64,000 bases of DNA. Source: Schistosoma mansoni. Taxonomy: Eukaryota > Platyhelminthes > Trematoda > Strigeidida > Schistosomatidae. The notes beneath the pieces are model-generated. The model had not been told where the DNA came from and searched no databases. It saw nothing but the letters and a program-made list of their open reading frames with translations. The translations under genes were made by a program, and so were the position numbers. Positions 11,478-21,395 of this stretch are shown here, one piece after another; position 1 is the first letter of the stretch; each line of letters opens with the position of its first letter. The DNA lies in the NCBI RefSeq assembly GCF_000237925.1, contig NW_017386032.1:248001-312000 (forward strand). Direction: 5' to 3'.

Positions 11478-12269
11478 TTTCTTGGTCGTTATTTCTTGTT
11501 AAATGCTGTTGTAGTCAAAACGAAAATGTTCTTCATACACAAGGTGCTTCATTTTCAAGAACATATTTCTTTAGTCATATAGTGAATAGTAAAATCCATG
11601 TTAGTAGAAGAATTTTCTAATCGTAATTTGTGTCGGTAACCAGCTAGTTTTGCAAACTTTATCAAAGTTATTGGAAAAGTGTTTCTCTTAATAATCAATG
11701 TAAGTAATCAGATAGATAGTTAATCAATCAATTTTTTTTCTGATTCCTTACCATTTCGCCTTTTGAGATACATTTAGGAATCAAGACTATTGCCAAGCCG
11801 AACATTTTTCACTTACAGATAGGCATCTTTAATGCATCTGTTCATCATGCTTGAAGTGAATACATTCTTGTAGATATACGCTTTTCTTCTATGTGGTTTG
11901 TTAATTCGAACACCTTCTTTAATGAAGTTATCGTTGGTTGTCCAAATATAAGTCAATTTTATTTCACTGTGATTGGCTAATACTGTTTTGTAGTGATCTC
12001 ATATAGACTATTATGAATATAGGTCTTCTAATTGGTAGTCTGCTCATGATTGTCCGCTAACGTTTTCAACCAATCACATGGCTATACTGTAGCATATTCG
12101 TTAGGTTTAGATTACAGCGTACACCTCCAATAATAGTTATCATTAATCTGGTGGAAGCATCCATTATCATTAGTGAGCTATTTTATTTCTCTCGATCCTG
12201 AGTATTTTGTTGTAATATATAAATGCATATATGTATTTGTTAAAGGGTAAAGTAAGTTGATTAGTATGA
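11478..12269. other. Upstream region of receptor gene; nothing else recognised
   Basis: AT-rich sequence upstream, in gene sense, of the 10383-11477 receptor. It would contain that gene's promoter and 5' UTR, but I cannot place either. No coding exon or repeat was recognised. Confidence 0.45.
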
Positions 12270-12430
12270 TGTCGATAATGTTAGACCACCACCTGAAAGA
12301 ACTGGACAGCAGTTTCGTCCTAGTATAGGGCTCCTTAGCAGTGCGCATCCACTGTCTAGCATGTGGGACTCGAACCTAAGACCTTCGGTCTCGTGCGCGA
12401 ACGCTTAACCCCTAGAGTATGAGGTAATCT
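12270..12430 (-). repeat. tRNA-derived SINE with hammerhead-like motif (Sm-alpha type)
   Basis: On the minus strand, from about 12430 down, there is an A-box-like GGTTAAGCGTTCGCG and then a B-box GGTTCGAGTCC about 35 nt later: a pol III internal promoter. Further on is a hammerhead: CTAAGGAG, stem II with loop CTATACTA, GGACGAAAC, then GTC. The core G of CUGANGA is A here, and stem III (CTGCTGTC) is weakened, so the ribozyme is probably inactive. The order tRNA head then hammerhead fits schistosome Sm-alpha SINEs. Confidence 0.85.
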
Positions 12431-12627
12431 ATCAATATCGAGTCCTCGGATTTTCCAAACATTTTGAGTGACCATTTACAAATGGTTACTAATTTAAATC
12501 CTTACCGGATTTTATAAACGCCCACAACAAATTCAAGTGTATATATAGTTTTTAAGAAGTATCAGAACATGTCTCGTTTCAATGTGGTTACCATCTTCTT
12601 TAAATATACTGGATAAATGTCTAGATT

Positions 12628-13690
12628 GTGTCGAAAGTCTCTGTTCAAAATAACCATCATTTTAGAGTTCTCGAAAGTGTAATAACACATGATCAGCTCG
12701 AACTAGTTACGCGTTTCCTACAACATGTCATCACTGTTCATGAACAGGTCTTCTGGAAAACCACTGATATAGTGAACACTGGTCACGTTGCTCCACCAGA
12801 TCACCCATTCAAATTGATCAGTAAAGCAAAAAGGTGGGGATCAAATGGGTTAGAAATCAGAAACATATGTACTACAGGAGCTTTATCGACGAGACTAAAC
12901 TATATGGACGACCTTTGAACGAATCTTAAGTGACCTTGAGAAATATTAGCCAATCAGAAGACAGTTGGTATACAGTAAAAATATACTATACAAAACTCAA
13001 AAATTAAAGGGGATACTGTTCTTTTACATGACTCAAAAACTTATCAAGGTTAGATATAGGTTCAGAAGTTCTAAAATCATAGTGCATCCGGTACAGGAAC
13101 TCATCCATGTGGCTCCATAGTAGTCGACCTCTGGAACCATGATAAGGTCTCAAAAATTCTTTTAGCCTCGACCACATAGCTTCAATGTTGTTGGTATGTT
13201 GGTATGGTTTTGGGTTTAGGGTTAGAGTTAAGGTTTAGGGTTATGGTTTAGGGTTAAGGATGAGACTATAAATTATGGACGACCTTTGAGAGACGCTAGG
13301 GTGACTCTGAGAGTGTCAACATAATAACTAAGACTAAATGAGGGTTATAAACCTATGTGCAGAATTCAAATTATGATTTACAGCTCATTGTTAAGGTTAG
13401 GAATTATACTTAGGGTTTTCATCACGAACTGACACCAGCTATAATGCCAAAACTCTATTTATAAAAATGGATAATTGAATTTCGCTCCAAAATCTTATGA
13501 TCACTTCTCTTGTAGACGCTGAATTATCACGTCTTCTCTAAAGTCCGTTGTAAACCAACCGTACGCAAGCATCAGGTACCGAACTTAGCGCCGTGACCTT
13601 GAAAACCCGCGAAAGCTTCTGATTAGCTCGTCCGTATAGTTTAGTCTCGCCGCTTCATCAGTCCACCAACTCCAGCCTAATCTATGTGTA
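12628..13690. repeat. Inverted-repeat element with internal repeats and telomere-like tract
   Basis: A 'gagactaaactatatggacga' segment at about 12890-12910 recurs inverted at 13639-13660 ('tcgtccgtatagtttagtctcg') and in weaker direct form at about 13265-13285 ('ggacgacctttga'). The 13201-13258 interior is a degenerate TTTAGGG/TTAGGG array. A plus-strand frame at 12628-12918 (96 residues) overlaps the left end but is not recognised. This could be a decayed DNA transposon or a complex satellite fragment; no transposase is visible. Confidence 0.45.
13201..13258 (+). repeat. Degenerate interstitial telomere-like repeat
   Basis: About eight imperfect units of GGTTTAGGG, GGTTAGAG, TTAAGG and GGTTATGG type in 58 bp. 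Schistosome telomeres are TTAGGG repeats, so this is an interstitial or decayed tract. It lies within the inverted-repeat element. Confidence 0.8.
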
Positions 13691-14354
13691 CAAAACCAAT
13701 ATCTCCAATCTCACATTTTGTGATTGTAATAACTCCCTGCCTATCACCAATACTCATTATTCTATTGTCATTATTCCATGATAATTTCTTCATAACCATT
13801 AATTAGATATTATCAAACTACTTAGTTATCCACTTCTTTATACTCATCCATATGATGCATACTTAAGGTAGTTCTTCTAAAATATATAAACTAAAAAATA
13901 ACGACTAATTTTGTTTTAATTTTTCATGTTCATCTCTTCTGATTACTTTGAAAAAAAAATTTTCGCTAAATTTAATTAAAGAATAAATTGCTATAAACTA
14001 TTCTGATAGGTCAGTTTCTGACATTCAAAACTAGATGTGACAGGAAAATTATTCACGAATTTAATGATCATAATTGTATGTAATTTGGTTAGTATAAAAG
14101 TATAACGTATGATGATGATGCTGATATTTATGGAAGCATCTCAGATAACATAGAATACATTCAACAACTATATTATCATTTTAACACCGTTTACATCGGC
14201 ATTGACTTTATTAGTTATGCGAAAACTGAGTTAGCCGCATGAACCTAGACATATAAAATGTTTGAAAAAGAAGCAATATCACATGCCGCCAAACCAACGG
14301 TGGCGAAGTGAGGGGTGCTATCAGATTAGCTAAATTAGTCAAAGAGCAAAGATA

Positions 14355-14356
<2 letters not shown>

Positions 14357-14387
<31 letters not shown>
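14357..14387. repeat. (TA)n microsatellite
   Basis: Perfect TA dinucleotide run of about 30 bp, shortly upstream of the SR2-like leader. Confidence 0.95.
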
Positions 14388-14392
<5 letters not shown>

Positions 14393-14559
14393 TTTCAAAC
14401 TATTCTCAACACGATATCGCTCGGTATTCACTGCTTTAATTCCTTTCTACTTAATAATTATCTTCCATCTGTAATGTATTTTCACTTTGGTCTTTTAGGT
14501 ATATTTTTCGACACTTCGGAAAACATTCTATCACCTTTGAAATGATGAAACATTGATCA

Positions 14560-16290
14560 ATGTTATCATAGACTCCTCCTGGAGGGCGTTCAGGGTTACT
14601 GACCGTCCCAAGAACGAATAAAGGAAGAGAAATAGGGATGGGACCAGCAACTCTATCCCGTAGAAAAATCACCTCCAAAATAACGCCAACCGAAGACGTC
14701 ATTTAAGTCATTTACATTCTCCTCTGAGGGTTAAGGGATAATCATTTATAAGAATATCGCCGTTCCAATGTGAATACCGAGATTCTTCAAGGGTCACAAG
14801 GCTGAGTACCTTTCAAACAACCAAGGGAATAATTAGCATCAATACATGGAAAGTATGCACCATGTTACAGAACAGGACGACCAGCTATGGATATGAGAAG
14901 CTACGAGCTGGCGGTGCTCGGAATAAAGGAAATCCACCGGATGTAAACTGGACAAAATTGGTTAGCTTCAAGAGAGGTGTTGTTGAGCTCTGGTTATGGA
15001 GAAAACATTACAAGGCTGCAGACGATCGTAGAGAAGTGCCCAGAAAAGGACCTGACTATCCCAATGGAAGGCCTGAACTCCAAGGTTGGAATGGAAGAAA
15101 CACGGGTATGGCGACGAATTCGAAAATTTGTATGTTTTCAATGAAATGACTATAGGTGGCAGCATATCCCACCACAAACGCATACAGAAAACTACATTGG
15201 TTTCGCCGGACCACATCATAGAGAACCTGATCGACTACGTTTTCCTCAGTAAAAATTTCTCAAGGTTCAGTGGAGACGTAATAACGAAGAAGAAAGCTGA
15301 CATGGTTTAATATTACTACCTGCTAATAGTCAATTTGAAGCCAAAGCTAAAAAATTCCTGGACAGCTGGAGAAACAGAGATACAAAAGTTTGATTCAGCC
15401 TTCACTTGAGATGTTAACAAGCCTAGAGAATCCAATATGGTAGTCAACAACGACACGTTTCAAGCCTTACAAGATCGACTCAAAGAAAAGGAAAATACCG
15501 TAGGCGACTACTGGAAAGGCATTGAAGAAGCATTAAATTCAAAATCCAAAGAGGTGCCAGTCCCCAAGAAGCACCATCAAAAGATATCTATGGATACCTT
15601 GGAAAATATTCAAGAAAGGATAGGCAGGAAGACAGCAATTAACAGCATTCAAACAAAGGCAGAAAAAGCCAGGACACAGGCCGAATACACAGAAGCAAAT
15701 AAACGAGTGAAGAGGAACATCAGGGCCGATAAGTGGAAATCCGTGGATGACCTAGCAAGGACAGAAAAATGGCTACAAGAGAATGAAATATGACCTATCA
15801 TCTCTACCGCAAGCAAAGCAAAAATGTAAGATAAAGAAAGCCAATAGAGCAACTGCTTCCGCATCAGTAAGCGTCAACATACACAAGGGAAATAGCAAGA
15901 TCCTAAAATATAACACAGCCTGCACCAAACAAATCACACTTGACGGTCATTATCTAGAAGAGATGTGAGGCTTTACGTACCTGGACATCATTAATGATGA
16001 GGAAGGACGATCTGATGCAGATGTTAACGTACTAATCGGAACTGCAAAGGCAACATTCCTACAACTGAAAAATATCTGGAACTCAAAACAACCAACAACC
16101 ACTACCAAAGTAAGAATCGTTAATAGTAACGTTAAGACAATTCTATTGTATGGAGCTGAAACTTGGACAATTGTCACCACCATCACTAAAAGAGCAAAAG
16201 TATCGACAAACAACTGTCTACGTGTGTTACACCAAATACATCGACCAGATGCCATCAGCAATAACTTACTGTGACAAGGATCAATCTAGC
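14560..16290 (+). pseudogene. SR2-like RTE retrotransposon, internally deleted
   Basis: The leader at about 14570-14700 (cctcctggaggg, later ctatcccgtagaaaa) matches the leader at 43981-44090. Endonuclease fragments follow (ISINTWKVCTM near 14835; the PDHIIENLIDYVFLSKNF segment near 15208-15265, corresponding to the late AP-endonuclease region). Next comes the charged linker (15437-15793: WKGIEEALNSKSKEVPVPKK, KAEKARTQAEYTEANKRVK). The sequence then jumps to the reverse-transcriptase C-terminus (15850-16265: NIHKGNSKILKYNT, GFTYLDII, VKTILLYGAETW). The reverse-transcriptase catalytic core is absent, and stops and frameshifts interrupt the rest. It is a dead copy and its length is far below a full RTE. 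Confidence 0.85.
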
Positions 16291-16591
16291 TGACAATTGA
16301 GGTGGAAATTATCGGGAAATAGTAGGGGTGTATAGGCTCCCGATAATTTCTAAATCAGTGTAGTTCCATCCATGTAAGTGATACCGATGCACACGAGGAC
16401 AATGTAAAAAAGAACTGGTGGTTATCAAGAATGGAATTTATCCGACTAATTGTCACATTGATATATTTGCAGGTAAATTTTGACTACTTATAAGACCATT
16501 GAGTAGCAGCAAACATTCATGCACAAATTCGCTACTTGCAGCAAACAACGCCAACTACATCTGGAACAATAATTTATCTACTAATACTACA

Positions 16592-17406
16592 AATCGATCT
16601 TTTCCAACTATTCAACTGACATATATAGTATAGTTTATTTACTATATGATTGAACTAGACTGCACAATAATGAAGACAAACGATGTCCACCATGTGATCT
16701 TTCCATCAAAAAGATCTTCAACGTTTTGTTGATCAAACAAATGATAATCACTTGTTTACCCGTTTCTCATTGATTTAGTGTTCAGTTGAGTTTGGTTCTT
16801 AGACACGAATATCACTTCTTCATTTTCACCGATCTCCATTAATTCTCCAAACCTATCTAGAATCTCAGTCAGTTTAAGTGTGAAGTATTGATCCCCGACA
16901 AAGATGCTCCAACCTACTCTGTCCACCGCTCTCTTTTACAGTTCCTGTAAAGTCCCATCTGTCAATTCAGTGTCTGCCTTCAATTCCTGGCGCAATATGT
17001 TCTTTGGCCTACCTCATTTCCTCTTGTCTTCAGGACTACAATTTACGACATGTCTCCTGATGGAGTTTACAGATTTTCTCAATGTGTCCCATTCAACTGC
17101 AACGTCTTGTTGTTGATAGTGTTCGGGCAATAGATCTGAAATATATTGAGTCAATAACTATCCGTCAATAACTTTAAATTTTGATGATGGATGTAGTGTC
17201 TAAGAACCAAACTCAACTGAACACTAAATCAATGAGAAACGGGTAAACAAGTGATTATCATTTGTTTGATCAACAAAACGTTGAAGATCTTTTTGATGGA
17301 AAGATCACATGGTGGACATCGTTTGTCTTCATTATTGTGCAGTCTAGTTCAATCATATAGTAAATAAACTATACTATATATGTCAGTTGAATAGTTGGAA
17401 AAGATC
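16592..17406. repeat. Hairpin: 210-bp inverted arms abutting an assembly gap
   Basis: 16592-16804 (starting gatcttttccaactattcaa) and 17197-17406 (ending ttgaatagttggaaaagatc) appear to be perfect reverse complements, separated by about 390 bp. The right arm ends exactly at the run of N. The loop holds a minus-strand RTE fragment at about 16890-17116. Either this is a real fold-back insertion, or the assembler joined reads of opposite orientation at the gap. Confidence 0.85.
16890..17116 (-). pseudogene. C-terminal RTE reverse transcriptase fragment
   Basis: Minus-strand reading gives GRPKNILRQELKAD and then AVDRVGWSIF, matching the GRPKNT...QEME...DRVGWRML end of the SR2-like copy at 44560-44690. 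Upstream residues (VEWDTLRKSVNSIRRHVVN) diverge from that copy, so this is a different subfamily. It lies inside the hairpin loop. Confidence 0.65.
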
Positions 17407-17606
17407 NNNNNNNNNNNNNNNNNNNNNNNNNNNNNNNNNNNNNNNNNNNNNNNNNNNNNNNNNNNNNNNNNNNNNNNNNNNNNNNNNNNNNNNNNNNNNN
17501 NNNNNNNNNNNNNNNNNNNNNNNNNNNNNNNNNNNNNNNNNNNNNNNNNNNNNNNNNNNNNNNNNNNNNNNNNNNNNNNNNNNNNNNNNNNNNNNNNNNN
17601 NNNNNN
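17407..17606. other. Assembly gap (200 N)
   Basis: Exactly 200 N, the usual placeholder for a gap of unknown size. It is flanked on the left by a hairpin arm and on the right by an inverted copy of 27611-29335. Confidence 1.
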
Positions 17607-19337
17607 TACATTATTTATACCGATGCTTCTTGTGGGTCAACATCTTCTGAGATGTTGAAGTTATTGCTTCTCGAATCACTTTCCAGTTGTTGCTTATGGC
17701 GGTTCCCGACGTATCTTCTGGTAGGTCTTGAAAGGCTTAAAGCTTGTCGATGATAGCTACTATGCTGATATCCCGCTGAACTTGTTTACGTCTCAAAGGA
17801 AGGCTATACTAGACATTTGTAGTATTCCTTATGTAACTGCACGATGCCTCTTTCGATTTGGTACAACCAGGTGGTGATCTGAAACTACATCAATTCCTCT
17901 CTTTGTTCTTACTTCTTCCATGGATCTCGTGGATTTTTTATTGAGGAAAGTGCGGTCGATCTGGTTTTTCGTGGTGTGGTTCGGTGAGACCGAGTTAGCT
18001 TTAGGTATGCATCTGTAGGGGAAAATGTCGCCTCCTAGAGTTTAGATGAGTTCTTCTAGTGTTTTTATAGTAGTTTTGTTTCTCAGGAGCTGGGGTTGGT
18101 AATCCCACTCTCAGCCGTTTTTATCATTGGGGCCTGGGAAGTGCAGCAACCCGATTGTTTTGTGGACGTTATTTTGTTGGATCAATGGTTTCGATAAACT
18201 GGTGGAACAAAGTACGTAGGCTTTATTTCTTTTCGCATGTCATAAATTGAAAACGTGTTAAGTAGTTGTACTCAATTGCTTTGCATATAATTTACTAATA
18301 TAATATGCTACAGAAGAATAGCTGTTATTTTCTTGTTTATTTAGACAATGTACCCCACTAAATAGTTCGCAATTAGTGGATCCAAATCGTAAGATATTAT
18401 CAACTAAACAACACATTTCGTCAGTGGTATACTTCATGCATGCATGATTACGTTTACATTGTTAAAAAATCAGTATCAAGAACATCTACCTTCAAAATTA
18501 AAGCCAGATGTATTAAAGTACTGGGATACACGAAATGAAATATTATAAATACGCAAAACAAAATGTCTAAAGGATATTTATAAGAAACTATCGAAGCATT
18601 ACACAATCCATTGAATAACAACCACCAGAAACAGTTCTACTTATTATGGCAACGATTATCTTCGTATTCACAGTAGTCAGTAAATAGATGCACAGGTATA
18701 TCGCAACGTAAAACAAGTTAACGATATAGGATCAATATATACCTTACAGGAACGATTCAACTAATGGGAAAAATTGAAGGTTATGAATTGTCCATGATTA
18801 AATGGAGATAAGACCATATAGCTATAGTCTATATTTAATTCGAAAAAAGCTGTAAAAACCACTTGAGCAATATCTAGGTTAGGAACTGAGTGGGGGAAAT
18901 ATTATTCAGAGGCGAACAGATTATCATTACGGACCATAAACCTTGCTTAAAAGTGGTAAAATTCTGAAGAGTGAATGTTAACAAGATTTTTAGGGATTAG
19001 TGACACCCATACTTTTATGCGTTGAAAAGCATTAAAGCAAATGCTTTAGTTAAACGAGGGTATTTTGTTCACATCGGTCGCAATCACCGGAGCATAAAAA
19101 ATAAATGGAAATAGTTGTTCAATAAAGAGACAAAGAACAGCAGAAAGGAAAACTACTAATTAAAAGGGAAATAATAATAACCAGACACATAAAAATGAAC
19201 TTGATTTTCGTCTCAAAATGGTTAGGAAATTAATACAATGAAGTCAGCCCTGAAACTGTATATATAATAAAACAATCAATATGTCATTGGACACAAATTA
19301 TTAATGAGAAGTATTGTTAAATCAATAATGACTTTCA
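17607..19337 (-). repeat. Left arm of 1.7 kb inverted repeat flanking the WAVE gene
   Basis: Reverse complement of 27611-29335. I checked it at both ends (tacattatttataccgatgc at 17607; caataatgactttca at about 19323-19337) and at several interior points (for example the (taat) block near 18300 against 28645). The first part (17607-18130) is the inverted SR2-like endonuclease and linker relic; the rest has no recognised coding content. The near identity implies a recent duplication or an assembly duplication. Confidence 0.85.
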
Positions 19338-20230
19338 GCTGCTGGTACAGTGGCTGTCTTTGCATTTGTTGCTGTGTTTGCAATTGAAGGATCAAGTCAT
19401 TTACAAGACCAGTCACTCAGCTGCGTCTAGTGTGTCCGCTGGATCTCGTGTTTTTCTTGAGATGTGGTCTTCATAATCCAGTGAACAACCAGAAGAAAGA
19501 GAAAAGACGTGATTCGAAAGCTCTTCTATTCTTATCTTGACAGGATTGGTAGAATTCCTTGTGTTTGTGTGTGTGGGAGGGCACTTTATTCTTTATGACT
19601 AGACTTCGGTAACAGTTCTCCTCATGTTAGTGTTTTTTTGTCCGGATTGAATGCAATGAGTTGCTCCTATTCCAATCCCGGTCAGGTTATTTTTGTCCAT
19701 TTCCATGTCTTTTGGAATAGTACTCCTGATCTCTCATATTGTTTGGATATTCCGCGTACCCATGTTTATCATCATCCTATTTGCCGGAAGGAGTATTAGC
19801 CTCGTGACTTCTGAAGAATCTCGGCTTTCACCGTGAGGCATCATAAATGATGTATATGAAGACTCTTTAACTCTGAGGCTGGAGTTTAGATGAGTTCTTC
19901 CAGTTAGTGTTTTTATAGTAGTTTTGTTTCTTAGGAATTGGAGGTGGTGACTACTGACAGTAGCGCAGGAATGTTTCTAATCTGAGTTCATGTCATATTT
20001 CTACTACATAATTGAGTTTGCGTTTGCTTTTCAACTCTGTTTACGTCATGGTACATTGTGTGATAATCGGTACTAGTGCCTGATTGTACCAGTCGTGAAC
20101 TCGTTCTTGAACTGTAAGTAGCAGTTAAGTGTGGTCATCTAACATAAAACCAATGTTATAATTAGCGTAATGTTCAATATCATTTCTCTGTTACTATTTC
20201 TGCCACTATTATAGAAGTCAAGCACATAAA
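19338..20230 (-). repeat. Copy of the SR2-derived block at 52154-53040
   Basis: Starts gctgctggtacagtggctgt and runs almost identically to 52154-53040, with only isolated differences seen (for example caatatcatttctctg against caatgtcattgctctg). On the minus strand it contains SR2-like leader and endonuclease-start remnants (the region reading INMGTRN and the preceding leader) fused to a reverse-transcriptase C-terminal fragment. It begins where the inverted-repeat arm ends. Confidence 0.85.
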
Positions 20231-20689
20231 GTTACGTACAATATCTTCCACACTTGTACTATATACAGCACACAGTCATGAATGTTTCCAAATATTTAGT
20301 TGAAAAAGCAAATCTGTTTATTCGCTTTGGTTTCCATTTATTCTTTACTTTTGGCAACAATTATTCATGTTAGAAACTTGTACGTAAGTGTTGATATCAT
20401 TTCACTCTAACTGTAAGCTGAGTCTGAAATAAACCATAATGAGTGCACTAAATTTATAAATTGGAACATCGTTCCAGTGTTTAAAGTACTCTATTTTGAT
20501 CCAATGAATTGTAGGCTTTAACAGTTACAACTACTTCGGTTTGGCCTAAACAGCATACAATTTCTAACCAATAGGGAAAAATTTGTAAACCCGTTCCATC
20601 TACTTTGCTTTGAGCATTTAGGTGGTATCGCCAATTCTCACCTAGACACTCCTCTGAAGCCACACACTTAACGAACAAGTTGCTTCGAT

Positions 20690-21210
20690 TTGATGCCCCC
20701 AAATGCCCTGGTACGGCCGAGAGTGGGAGAGTCTGCTCTCCCTCTCGAAATGCTCTCACATGACCACGCGTATATAGCCTCTGCCAAGGAAGTCCTACTC
20801 ACTGCCTTCTCGTGGCGGGGGTGTTGTGTACGAAACCGAGAGGACGAAAAGCAAATGTCCGGCTCTGTAACCGGGTTGGTGGACACGGAGTGTCTACCTA
20901 GGAGAGTTGGCAAACCCTGATTGCAAACCAATGGTGCACATGGGCTCCAGTATCCTGAGGGAACAAATGGCGTATGAATCAATCCTTGATCACCGGCTAC
21001 CATGGGACTGCATCTCCTTACGATGCTTCACCGCCTTGTGGGTCAGATCTTTAGGTCGAAGGCTCCGGGTGTGGCCCCCTAAAAAAACCACCTGTTTCGG
21101 TTTGGGCACCTCAGCAGTATCACACCCCTCACACAAATCAAATATGATTTGTGTGCAGCATATGTATCTGGCGCTTCCTTGTACCAATATTTATGTTTAA
21201 ATAAAATAAA
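20690..21210 (+). repeat. About 510-bp non-autonomous repeat with RTE-type 3' tail
   Basis: GC-rich block from tgcccccaaatgccctgg to a tail that reads ccttgtaccaatatttatg followed by (aaataaaat)n. Other copies occur inverted at 26343-26790 and 48215-48750, with the same internal order. The 3' tail equals that of the SR3-like RTE element at 53045-53515, but the body has no reverse-transcriptase coding. This is the arrangement expected of a short element mobilised by an RTE partner. Its 3' end lies only about 180 bp before the WAVE start codon, so it is probably inside an intron or 5' UTR. Confidence 0.75.
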
Positions 21211-21395
21211 ATAAAAAACTTCGATTTGATCAAAATCCACACAGAACTTTTGTTTGTATTTAGATGGTAAGTTACATTCAGTTTCCTTCCAAAGTTCCCT
21301 ATTGTTGTGTAATTTGATATTATTTCCCATCAAACTAGAGCTCTATCTATTATATAGAGTAACTTGCTATCGTTTTTCGGTTTCAGCTTTAAGAT

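Noticed and set aside
15649-16261. Minus-strand open frames opposite the SR2-like copy
   Set aside because: They are antisense shadows of the plus-strand retroelement coding sequence.
17369-17658. Open frames across the first N run
   Set aside because: They consist almost entirely of undetermined residues.
20481-21333. Several overlapping frames on both strands around 20.5-21.3 kb
   Set aside because: They lie in the GC-rich non-autonomous repeat, which recurs at two other places without a conserved frame.
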